DNA from: Euzebyaceae bacterium
GTDB lineage: Bacteria > Actinomycetota > Nitriliruptoria > Euzebyales > Egibacteraceae
Length of the DNA: 5,535 nucleotides
Assembly (NCBI GenBank): GCA_013698135.1
Contig: JACCVM010000084.1
Span: forward strand, 1 to 5,535
Reading direction: 5' to 3'
Shown piece after piece: positions 1 to 5,135 of the stretch. The notes beneath the pieces are model-generated. The model did no database searches. It had not been told where the DNA came from and saw nothing but the letters and a program-made list of their open reading frames with translations. Each line of letters begins with the position of its first letter. The first letter of the stretch is position 1. Made by a program: the position numbers and the translations under genes.

Positions 1-444
1 GCCGTAGGCGGCGTCCATGGCCGCGGCGGTGTCGCGGACGGCCGCCGGAAGGGCCCCGCGGTCGCGCGCGAACAGCAGCAGCGCCTGGGCGTTCTCGCGG
101 TACCAGGCGTACAGCTCGGTCAGTGCCCGCTGCGCACGTTGCTGGACGGGCGGCACCTGGGCCCATGCCGAGGCGTCGGGCGACGGGTGCAGGGCGGCCC
201 AGTGCTGCGTGCACGCGGCGAACAGCTGCTGCTCGTCGGCGAAGTGGCGGTACACGGTCAGGCGGGTGACGCCCGCCTCCTCGGCGACGGCGCTGATCGT
301 CGTCCTAGCGGGGCCCAGTGTGGTGTGGAGGCGGACGGCGGCCTCCGTGATCCGCAGGATCGTCTCGTCGACGAGCTCCGCCCGCTTGCGCATCCGGTAC
401 GGGCGAGATTTCGTTGAACGTTGCTGTTCATTCAATATTGACAT
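1..444 (-). CDS. TetR-family transcriptional regulator, N-terminal 148 residues (3' end outside window)
   Basis: The minus strand is open from an ATG at 444 to the window edge, giving 148 residues without a stop. About 40-50 residues are probably missing compared with the usual ~190-200 for TetR regulators. Residues ~20-75 form the typical DNA-binding domain: a helix with ITEAAVRLH, then TTISAVAEEAGVTRLTVYRHF, the classic TetR helix-turn-helix and its YxHF end. The rest (Trp, Leu and Ala rich, for example LYAWYRENAQALLLFARD) is the start of the ligand-binding and dimerisation domain. The start is supported by GGAAGG at 449-454, four bases upstream. TetR proteins are usually ligand-responsive repressors of themselves and of a divergent neighbour. 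Here the divergent neighbour is the cupin gene, so control of that gene is a reasonable inference. The ligand is unknown. Confidence 0.9.
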   Translation of the reverse strand, partial: MSILNEQQRSTKSRPYRMRKRAELVDETILRITEAAVRLHTTLGPARTTISAVAEEAGVTRLTVYRHFADEQQLFAACTQHWAALHPSPDASAWAQVPPVQQRAQRALTELYAWYRENAQALLLFARDRGALPAAVRDTAAAMDAAYG

Positions 445-501
445 CCTGCCTTCCCACTGGTTCAGTGTACGACTGTGTTCATCGAAAAGGAGGTACCAGA
501 C
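415..501. promoter_or_regulatory. Divergent tetR/cupin control region with candidate operators
   Basis: The 57 bases between the two start codons (444 and 502) must hold both promoters. A perfect TTGACA lies at 438-443 on the plus strand. The hexamer 17 bases later (TTCAGT, 461-466) is a poor -10, so this promoter is only possible. On the minus strand TACACT (469-464) is a plausible -10 for tetR. Three symmetric elements could bind TetR: CAGT-N5-ACTG at 463-475, over that -10; the perfect palindrome TCAATATTGA at 432-441; and TGAAC-N6-GTTCA at 415-430. The last two lie at or within the first codons of tetR. The cupin gene has a strong ribosome site, AAAGGAGG at 486-493. Which element is the operator cannot be decided from sequence alone. 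Confidence 0.4.
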
Positions 502-1033
502 ATGGATGCTGCAGGAAGGGTTGCTGCCGCGCCCAGGGTGAAGGTCGTGCGACCGGGTGAGGGCCGATCGGGTGGGCTAGCGCCTGGCGTCGGCGTCGTG
601 TTCAAGATCGACGGCCGCGACAGCGGTGGAGCACTGTCGATCGTGGAGCACCCCTTCGCGGTGGGAGCGCTCGTGCCGCCGCACGTCCACACCGTCGAGG
701 ATGAGTTCTCCATCGTGCTCGAGGGGGAGATCGGCTTCCGCTCCGAGGACCAGGAGGTGGTCCTGGTCCCCGGCGGCTACATCGTTAAGCTCCCGCGGTG
801 AAGTCCACGCCATGTGGAACGCCGGGTCGACACCGGCCCGGATGATCGAGGTGATCTCGCCGGCCGGCTTCGAGGACTTCTTCCGCGAGCTGGTCGACAT
901 GACCGACGCCGGGCCCCCCGACCCCGACCGCATCGCCCAGGTCGCCGGGCGCTACCAGCTGCCGTCCGCGGAGCCGGACTGGCTGCCCGACGTCATCTCG
1001 CGCTACGGCCTCACGCCACCTCCGGCTTTCTGA
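502..1033 (+). pseudogene. Single-domain cupin protein, frameshifted in motif 2
   Basis: From ATG 502 (AAAGGAGG eight bases upstream, preferred over the in-frame GTG at 475) the frame stops at 801 after 99 residues. Homology-like sequence then continues in another frame to TGA 1031-1033. Removing the T at 791 rejoins both parts into a 176-residue cupin. The first cupin motif, G-X5-HXH-X4-E-X6-G, is intact (H61, H63, E68). The restored second motif, GGYIVKPRGEVHAMWN, fits G-X5-P-X-G-X2-H-X3-N exactly (H102, N106), and the lesion falls between K96 and P97. Such proteins fold as a metal-binding beta-barrel. Many are small-molecule enzymes or binding proteins, but the substrate here is unknown. 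As read, the product lacks the second half of the metal site and should be inactive. Sequencing error is the main alternative. Confidence 0.85.
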
Positions 1034-1076
1034 CCGGCTACGACGCACCGAGGAAGGAGATCGTCGCGGCGGCGCC

Positions 1077-1341
1077 GACCGCAGCGCCGCAATCTGCGAT
1101 GACGTCGCCGACGCGCTCGCGTGGGGCCGGAACTGCCTTGTGCTCACCCAGTGGACCGAACACATCGGCCGGCTGTGCTCGCAGCTGACCGCACGCGGTC
1201 ACCAGCCGATGGTGCTGCGCGGCGGGATTGCACGACTACGTCGACAGCCACGTCCCGGTGCTGGCTCGCATGCACACCAAGCGCCTGACCGGCTACCGCA
1301 GCCTCGGCTTCGATGCACCTACACCTAGTGGGAGGCAGTGA
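1077..1341 (+). pseudogene. Remnant of a superfamily II (DEAD/DEAH-type) helicase C-terminus with internal deletion
   Basis: Two blocks in different frames belong to one protein family. Block 1 (1077 to about 1228) encodes DRSAAICDDVADAL, then GRNCLVLTQWTEHIGRL and RGHQPMVLRGG. This is the start of a helicase C-terminal domain: the strand, the helix and the strand ending in GG. Block 2 (1231-1341) encodes HDYVDSHVPVLARMHTKRL and GYRSLGF up to TGA. This matches the conserved tail (YDYVD-xx-VPxLxRM-xxKRxxGYxxxGY) that I know from DEAD/DEAH helicases of restriction-like and TOTE-type conflict loci. Everything normally between them is gone, including helicase motifs V and VI (the GEGFD and Q-x-x-GR-x-x-R regions), and the join is out of frame. 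The ATPase domain is also absent. No start codon or ribosome site was found. The fragment is certainly non-functional. The exact defence system is inferred. Confidence 0.75.
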
Positions 1342-1744
1342 GCCGCGGCGCGCTGGGATCGCTCTCGAAGCGACCGTCTCGCGAGCGACCACCCGCGCGC
1401 GTCCCCGGCGCACGACCCCGACCGGCAAAATTCTTCAGAACAGCTGTCCTATTTTGGGCCTCAGAACCGGGTTGGTGGTTGGGAACCTTTATGCCCAGAG
1501 GCAAAGGTGGAAAAGACTTGCTCCTATTCGAACTTCGCCGAGCTGCTGGAGCGAGTCGAAACGCTCGTGTCTGCGGCGCGGCTCATCGAGTGAGGTCCGA
1601 GGTCAGTGCGGCACCCGGCGCCGCAGCCGCGTGCGCTAGCGCTTTGCGCGGCTGAGCTGAGTCTTCGAATGAAGCAGACATCCGAGCCCACCGGTTACCG
1701 GAGGGCTGGTACGGCCGAGTCAGAGTTCCCCAGGCCGCCGGTGC
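1342..1744. other. Gene-poor stretch with a low-GC core and no convincing gene
   Basis: No complete gene is supported here. Hand counts give 33 of 60 G+C at 1441-1500 and 32 of 60 at 1501-1560, clearly below the surrounding sequence. One frame stays open from just after the helicase remnant to TGA 1591-1593. Its last part reads WEPLCPEAKVEKTCSYSN followed by FAELLERVETLVSAARLIE, which looks protein-like. It has no ATG and no ribosome site, and the family is not recognised. It may be the 3' end of a decayed or imported gene. A GTG at 1338 and an ATG at 1491 open an alternative frame to 1655, but its Arg/Ala-rich composition looks like chance. The stretch also holds an 11-bp palindrome, CCGGTTACCGG, near 1691, and the stem-loop described separately. 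Confidence 0.5.
1624..1654. terminator. Strong stem-loop, possible terminator for the leftward toxin module
   Basis: CAGCCGCG at 1624-1631 pairs perfectly with CGCGGCTG at 1647-1654, giving 8 GC-rich pairs. The 15-base loop contains the palindrome GCGCTAGCGC. A second, weaker hairpin (GCGGC-N7-GCCGC, 1608-1624) abuts it. The pair lies about 90 bases past the stop of the leftward HepT-like gene. Neither strand shows a run of T after the stem, so this is at best the U-less type often proposed in actinobacteria. Confidence 0.3.
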
Positions 1745-2074
1745 TCACGGTCGCTCGTCACGGATGCGTGCGAGAAGGCGAACTGGGTCGGCACGGCTGT
1801 CTGCGTAGACGCGGTCAGTCGAGAGATCGCCGGGCAGCGCGTGAGCGAGCTTGTTGCGGTACGCGACCAACTCGGACCACGGCTCCACGCCGGGGTCGAG
1901 GTCGAGCACGTCTCTGCGGTAGGTCTCCGCCACGTTCCCTGCGGTGATCCACAGCCGTTCTATGGCCAGGCGGATCGTCGGCTCGGCGTCCTAGATGACC
2001 TTGTCGCCGGGGAGGATCGCCCCCAGTTGCTCCAAGGTGTCGATGAGCGCGTCGAGCAGCTCATCGCCGGTCAC
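1745..2074 (-). pseudogene. HepT-like HEPN toxin with an amber stop at codon 28
   Basis: The frame starts at GTG 2074, overlapping the upstream gene's stop by GTGA. It would encode 109 residues, a normal size for HepT-type HEPN proteins. Codon 28 is TAG (1991-1993). On both sides the sequence belongs together: LLDALIDTLEQLGAILPGDK before the stop; DAEPTIRLAIERLWITAGN, then PWSELVAYRNKLAHALPGD after it. RNKLAH fits the R-X4-H motif of HEPN ribonucleases. HepT toxins usually have R-X4-H-X-Y, but here a Leu follows (RNKLAHAL). HepT proteins cut RNA, and a partner encoded next to them blocks this. A single change of a tyrosine codon (TAC or TAT) to TAG would explain the stop. An internal GTG at 1933 could yield a 62-residue piece keeping RNKLAH but lacking the first helices. 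Activity as read is unlikely unless the amber codon is suppressed. Confidence 0.75.
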
Positions 2075-2340
2075 AACGGTTTCGTGTCGGCCGCGCCTGG
2101 GACGTCATCGGTGAGCACATGGACGTACGCGCCCACTACTTGGCTGGCCTCGAAAGACAGGCGGTTCACCGAGCGATACCCGGACTCGTCGCTGTGCACG
2201 ACGACGGTTCCGTCTCCTCGGATGCGCGGCGCGCCCAAGTTGTGCACCGTAGTCAGCCGCCGCACGTCGTCCGCGTGGGCAAGGACCTCGGCAAAAGTCG
2301 CCTTGCGATCGGCAACGACGGTGTTCGGCATGCGAGACAT
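2071..2340 (-). CDS. Small antitoxin candidate of an MNT/HepT-like module (89 aa)
   Basis: This intact leftward gene directly precedes the HepT-like gene and overlaps it by four bases, so their translation is probably coupled. The ribosome site GGAGGT (2351-2356) is one base from the ATG at 2349 but ten bases from the ATG at 2340, so 2340 is preferred (MSRMPNTVVAD). The ATG at 2331 is also possible. Visible blocks are ATFAEVLAHADDVRRL, GDGTVVVHSDESGYRSVNRL and ASQVVGAYVHVLTDDVP. Gene order, size and the closing hydrophobic strand followed by TDD resemble MNT antitoxins. However, the GSxxR and DxD nucleotidyltransferase residues are not visible. It may be a non-catalytic MNT relative or an unrelated antitoxin. 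Its role is inferred from position. The codon choice and clean frame look like a maintained gene. Confidence 0.65.
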   Translation of the reverse strand: MSRMPNTVVADRKATFAEVLAHADDVRRLTTVHNLGAPRIRGDGTVVVHSDESGYRSVNRLSFEASQVVGAYVHVLTDDVPGAADTKPL

Positions 2341-2402
2341 GGTACCCATGACCTCCGCGCACAGGGATCAGCCTGATGGTTCTCTTCGGGCACGACGTTG
2401 GG

Positions 2403-2514
2403 GCCGCGCGGCTCTAGCGTCCAGGACCTCGGCGGGATGACCCTGGAGCAGCCCGTCACCCCTTCGGGGGTTGGCTTGATAGCGATCTTGTCGCCTGCCG
2501 GGGTCCGCTGCGGC
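2403..2514 (+). ncRNA. Candidate bridge RNA in the left non-coding end of the IS110 element
   Basis: Members of the IS110 group encode a structured bridge RNA between the left end and the transposase start, and it pairs with target and donor DNA. Here the gene-free 2357-2599 contains a series of hairpins: the perfect palindrome GCCGCGCGGC (2403-2412); TCCAGG-N16-CCTGGA (2420-2447) with a large single-stranded loop; ACCCC-TTCG-GGGGT (2458-2471), a stable tetraloop hairpin; and GCCG-N10-CGGC (2497-2514). Large loops alternating with stems are what a bridge RNA needs. I could not match loop bases to the element's flanks because the ends are uncertain. Ordinary GC-rich pairing is the alternative. 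Confidence 0.3.
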
Positions 2515-2599
2515 CTGACTCGAGAGAGGCGTGGAGTACTTCACCCACATCAGGTCTGTCGGCCGTGGCTTCCCATCCGGCTCGGACTGAGGAGCAAGC

Positions 2600-3666
2600 A
2601 TGCCGGCAACGATCATCGGGGTGGATCCCCACAAGCGATCGCATACCGCGGTCGTGCTCGACGAAGGTGAACGGATCGCTTCGCAGCTGCGCGTGAACGC
2701 GGGGCCGGAGCAAGTCGATGAGCTGCTGGGCTGGGCCCCCGGCGGTGAACGGGTGTGGGCTATTGAGAACGCCAACGGTCTGGGACGTCTGCTCGCCCAG
2801 CAGCTGCTGAGCCGAGTTGAGGTGGTCACCGACGTGCCCGCGACGCTGTCGTGTCGGGCGCGAAAGCTGTCGGGACACTCTGGACGCAAAACCGATGACT
2901 ACGACGCCCGTTCGGTGGTGATCGCCGCAGCGCGCAACAACCGGCTGCGACGCGTCAGCATGGACAACAACACCGTGGTGCTCGGCCTGTTGCTGGACCG
3001 TCGCTGGCACCTGGTGTCCCAGCGTCAACGCGCTGCGTGTCAGCTGCACGCCCTGCTCGCCGAACTCGTGCCCGCCGGCGCTGCCACGCACCTGACCAGC
3101 AAGAAGGCCACGCGTTGCCGCGCAGCATCGCCCCTGGCGATGTCGTGGAACTCCAACGCAAGCTCGTCGCCCGCGAGCTGCTCGACGACGTGCGCTGGCT
3201 TGACCGGCGCATCCCCGGCGCCAAGCAGCGACTGTCCCAGGCCCTCGCGGCCTATGGCACGACGCTGACCGACATCCACGGCATCGGTGAGATCGGCGCC
3301 GCGACGATCCTGTCGATCGTCGACGATCCCGCCCGGTTCCCCGACCGCGGGCACTTCGCCGCGTTCAACGGCACCGCCCCACTGGACGCGTCGTCGGGTG
3401 ACGTGCGACGCCACCGTCTATCGCGCCGCGGTGACCGGCAGCTCAACAAGGTCATCCATGTCGCCGCGCGGACCCAGATCCGCCGCGACGGTCCCGGCCG
3501 GACCTACTACGACCGAAAGCTCGCCGAGAGCAAGAGCAAGATGGAGGCGCTGCGCGCCCTGAAGCGGCAGCTGTCCGACGTCATCTACCGCCGACTGCTC
3601 GCCGACGAGCGAACACGTCAAACGGCCCGGGGTGGACAGATGAGGACGAGACCGCAGCCCGCGTGA
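2600..3666 (+). pseudogene. IS110-family DEDD transposase with a one-base deletion
   Basis: ATG 2600 follows GAGGAG (2589-2594). The N-terminal RuvC-like DEDD domain is complete: D9 in GVDPHKRSHTA, E56 in WAIENANGLGR, D99 and D102 in KTDDYDAR. After about residue 171 (HLTSKKAT) the protein continues one frame back, to TGA at 3664-3666. Adding one base near 3110 (GCCACG-CGTTG) would give a 355-residue protein, normal for the family. The C-terminal half has the helix-hairpin-helix-like HGIGEIGAATILSIVDD and FNGTAPLDASSGDVRRHRL. In the latter, one of the two serines (265 or 266) would be the catalytic nucleophile, followed by RRGDRQLNK. As read, frame 1 runs to 3268 and loses the catalytic serine, so the copy should not transpose on its own. 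IS110 transposases are normally one frame, and no obvious slippery heptamer is present at the break. Confidence 0.9.
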
Positions 3667-3835
3667 CCGACTTCCACCTCTAGCGCCGGCTCCTTGTTCG
3701 AGACACACCCCGGACCACTCATCACGCTACACCCACCACGACTGCGGCGTCACACCGACCCCGCAGCGCTTCCGCGTGCTCTTCCCTTGCATGGCCAGAA
3801 TGCCGTCTTGACACAGAGAGGCTCCGCTATCAGAT

Positions 3836-4007
3836 GGCTGCCGCGGACCACCTGAGCGCGCAGGCCATGGTCCGTATTGCCTCCGTTCCTCCTCGCGGCC
3901 CACGTCCTGCTGCTGAGGTCGGCCCCACAAGCCGTCATCGCGAGAGCGTTCGGGTCCAGCAGGGGAGTTGGTTGCGGTTGCCATACGGTTGCGGAGAGGA
4001 GGTTCGT
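3836..4007 (+). promoter_or_regulatory. Leader of the xre-res operon with direct repeats and ribosome site
   Basis: This gene-free stretch lies between the IS110 right end and the Xre gene. Just before the start are three copies of GGTTGC, at 3970, 3976 and 3987; the last two extend to CGGTTGC with 11-base spacing, about one helical turn. Between them TACGGT (3984-3989) could be a -10 box, but no good -35 is visible. The strong ribosome site GAGAGGAGG (3994-4002) lies five bases before ATG 4008. Xre-type antitoxins often repress their own operon, so the repeats are candidate operator half-sites. The frame is open from 3834, but the ribosome site argues for 4008 as the real start. Confidence 0.4.
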
Positions 4008-4454
4008 ATGAGTGCACTTCCACAGCCTGCCATGGCGCCCGACGAAGCCGCGGACGAGCTTGTGGCCAGGCACGAAGCCGATCCTGATTGGCTGGACGCG
4101 TTCGCTGAAGCCTTCGAGCGGCGGCGCAGTGGTCACGACCTCGAGCGGATCCTGCGCGTCTGGGACCTGAGCCAGTCAGAAGCGGGTCGGCTGTTTGGTG
4201 TGACACGGCAGGCAGTCGCGAAGTGGCTCCACGAAGGGGTGCCCATCGACCGAGCCGAGCAGGTCTCCAACCTGGCGGCGGCAACCGATCTGCTGGTTCG
4301 CTACCTCAAGCGCGACCGGATCCCGGCCGTGGTCCGCCGTCCCGCTCCTGGGCTGGGCGGCCAGTCGCTCGTCGAGTTGTGGGCTGCTGGTGATACCCGG
4401 CGGCTCCTGCAGAGGTGCCGCGACCTGTTCGCGTTCGGTGACGCACACACGTGA
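4008..4454 (+). CDS. Xre-type antitoxin of an Xre/RES toxin-antitoxin module (148 aa)
   Basis: This intact gene starts at ATG 4008 behind a strong GAGAGGAGG. After an acidic N-terminal part (about 1-40), residues ~46-80 form a helix-turn-helix: ILRVWDLSQSEAGRLFGVT, then RQAVAKWLHEGVP. The C-terminal part (~85-148) has LAAATDLLVRYL and GGQSLVELWAAGDTRRLL. The last segment resembles the toxin-binding 'G-x-SPLELL-x-x-GD' end seen in antitoxins paired with RES toxins. The stop overlaps the GTG start of the RES gene (GTGA, 4451-4454), the usual arrangement in this class. The protein would bind and block the RES toxin and repress the operon. With the toxin broken it is an orphan, and could still act as a DNA-binding regulator or neutralise a related toxin elsewhere. 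Confidence 0.85.
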   Translation: MSALPQPAMAPDEAADELVARHEADPDWLDAFAEAFERRRSGHDLERILRVWDLSQSEAGRLFGVTRQAVAKWLHEGVPIDRAEQVSNLAAATDLLVRYLKRDRIPAVVRRPAPGLGGQSLVELWAAGDTRRLLQRCRDLFAFGDAHT

Positions 4455-4986
4455 TCACCGAGCGGCTGGACGACGGTCACCAATGGCTTCGCATCGCTGA
4501 ACACGGCTGGGATGACCCGCTCGACTCCACCTTCGCGCAGGAAAGGGGGGGACGGTGGCGCCCGCCCGAAGCTGGCGCACCTTGTATGTCAACGAGGACC
4601 TGGTCACCGCACGATTGAACCTGCGTGCGTTCATCGCGGATTGGCCCTACGAGCCGGAGGATCTTCGAAGCGACACCGGACCTCACGTCGCGCTTGTAAC
4701 ACTGCCGCGGGACCAGGAGGTCGCGGACGTGCATACGCCCGAGGGGGTTGCCGACGTCGCACTTCCTGCCACCTACCCACTCGACGATGCTGGGCAACTG
4801 GTGGGCCATGAGACGTGCCAGGTCATCGGCGAGCAGGTCAACGACGCGGGGTTGAGCGGTATTCGCTGCCGGTCCGCGCAGGCGCCGGATGGCGCGGCCC
4901 GGGAGGTGGCGTGGTTCCCCGCGACTGTCCGCAGCCGCGCGACGCTCGTCTACCGGCTCGAGTTCGACGACTGGTATTGGACCTGA
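4451..4986 (+). pseudogene. RES-domain toxin with a one-base deletion after the GRW motif
   Basis: GTG 4451 overlaps the antitoxin stop. The first frame reads VITERLDDGHQWLRIAEHGW, then RGGRWRPP, before drifting to a stop at 4616-4618 (55 residues). The second part, SWRTLYVNEDLVTARLNL to FDDWYWT, lies one frame back and ends with TGA 4984-4986. One extra G at about 4568 restores PPGSWRTLY, as in the family, and a 178-residue protein. RES toxins (the MbcT/ParT class) degrade or modify NAD+ or a host protein using ADP-ribosyl chemistry. The Arg of GRW (35), Tyr of LYV (46) and Ser of CRSA (142) are visible. The usual Glu is not obvious. An internal GTG at 4555, behind a run of seven G, could start a 143-residue protein lacking the Arg. 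As read, the toxin should be inactive. Confidence 0.85.
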
Positions 4987-5049
4987 CTGCGCGAAGTGCC
5001 GCCAACGTGCCAATCAGGAACGCTGCGTGCCTGCGCCCGTTGTCCTCCC

Positions 5050-5064
5050 GGGGGTGAATCCCCC
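5050..5064. repeat. GC hairpin downstream of the RES gene
   Basis: Five G at 5050-5054 pair with C at 5060-5064 around the loop TGAAT, 64 bases past the RES stop. No T run follows on the plus strand. It might act as a simple 3' stem-loop for the xre-res transcript or be part of the neighbouring IS relic. Confidence 0.3.
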
Positions 5065-5089
5065 CACGCTGCCCACCGGCGCTTGTGCT

Positions 5090-5135
5090 TGGCCATGTGA
5101 AAGTCCCCGCTGATGGCCAACTGAAAGTATCCAGC
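5090..5135 (-). mobile_element. Relic end of an IS21-family element: two tandem repeats
   Basis: Two direct repeats are spaced 24 bases apart. Copy 1 (5090-5108) is TGGCCATGTGAAAGTCCCC and copy 2 (5114-5132) is TGGCCAACTGAAAGTATCC. They match at 15 of 19 positions, with TGGCCA and TGAAAGT fully shared. On the minus strand they read ACTTTCAGTTGGCCA and ACTTTCACATGGCCA. This is the multiple-repeat pattern at the ends of IS21-family elements, which bind the IstA transposase. No istA or istB gene is visible in the window. On the minus strand the element's interior would lie towards higher coordinates, where only an unidentified reading frame is found. It is most likely a leftover end or a non-autonomous derivative. 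Confidence 0.5.

Larger units (their letters stand above)
2390..3835 (+). mobile_element. IS110-family insertion sequence (boundaries approximate)
   Basis: The element contains a full-length but frameshifted DEDD transposase gene with non-coding flanks of about 200 bases upstream and 165 bases downstream. IS110 elements have no reliable terminal inverted repeats and leave little or no target duplication, so the ends cannot be fixed here. The left end must lie beyond the ribosome site of the leftward antitoxin gene (2351-2356). On the right, the stretch ending TTGACACAGAGAGGCTCC (3813-3830) resembles right ends I know from actinobacterial IS110 copies. The frame after the transposase stop stays open and its translation (SAGSLFE, then QNAVLTQRGSAI) resembles tails predicted over such 3' ends. 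The element sits exactly between two toxin-antitoxin modules and interrupts neither. Confidence 0.6.

Noticed and set aside
475..501. GTG at 475 as start of the cupin
   Set aside because: The strong AAAGGAGG at 486-493 lies downstream of this GTG and eight bases before ATG 502.
17..541. Long plus-strand open frame over the regulator
   Set aside because: It is the antisense shadow of the TetR gene, whose minus-strand product has a clear helix-turn-helix. The plus frame gives Arg/Ser/Ala-rich noise.
1338..1655. GTG-started frame after the helicase remnant
   Set aside because: The GGGAGG is only two bases from the GTG, and the product is Arg/Ala-rich without a recognisable domain.
2368..3091. 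Minus-strand open frames over the IS110 left half
   Set aside because: They are antisense shadows of the DEDD transposase domain.
3100..3120. Programmed -1 frameshifting in the transposase
   Set aside because: IS110 transposases are normally a single frame, and no A- or G-run slippery heptamer or adjacent strong stem was seen at the break.
3834..4007. N-terminal extension of the Xre protein
   Set aside because: The in-frame extension overlaps the presumed IS110 end and has no ribosome site. GAGAGGAGG sits right before ATG 4008.
3727..4284. Long minus-strand open frame opposite the Xre leader
   Set aside because: It crosses the IS110 end and the Xre gene, has no ribosome site, and its composition looks like the antisense of GC-rich coding DNA.
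4477..5013. Long minus-strand open frame opposite the RES gene
   Set aside because: It is antisense to a recognisable RES protein and shows no domain of its own.
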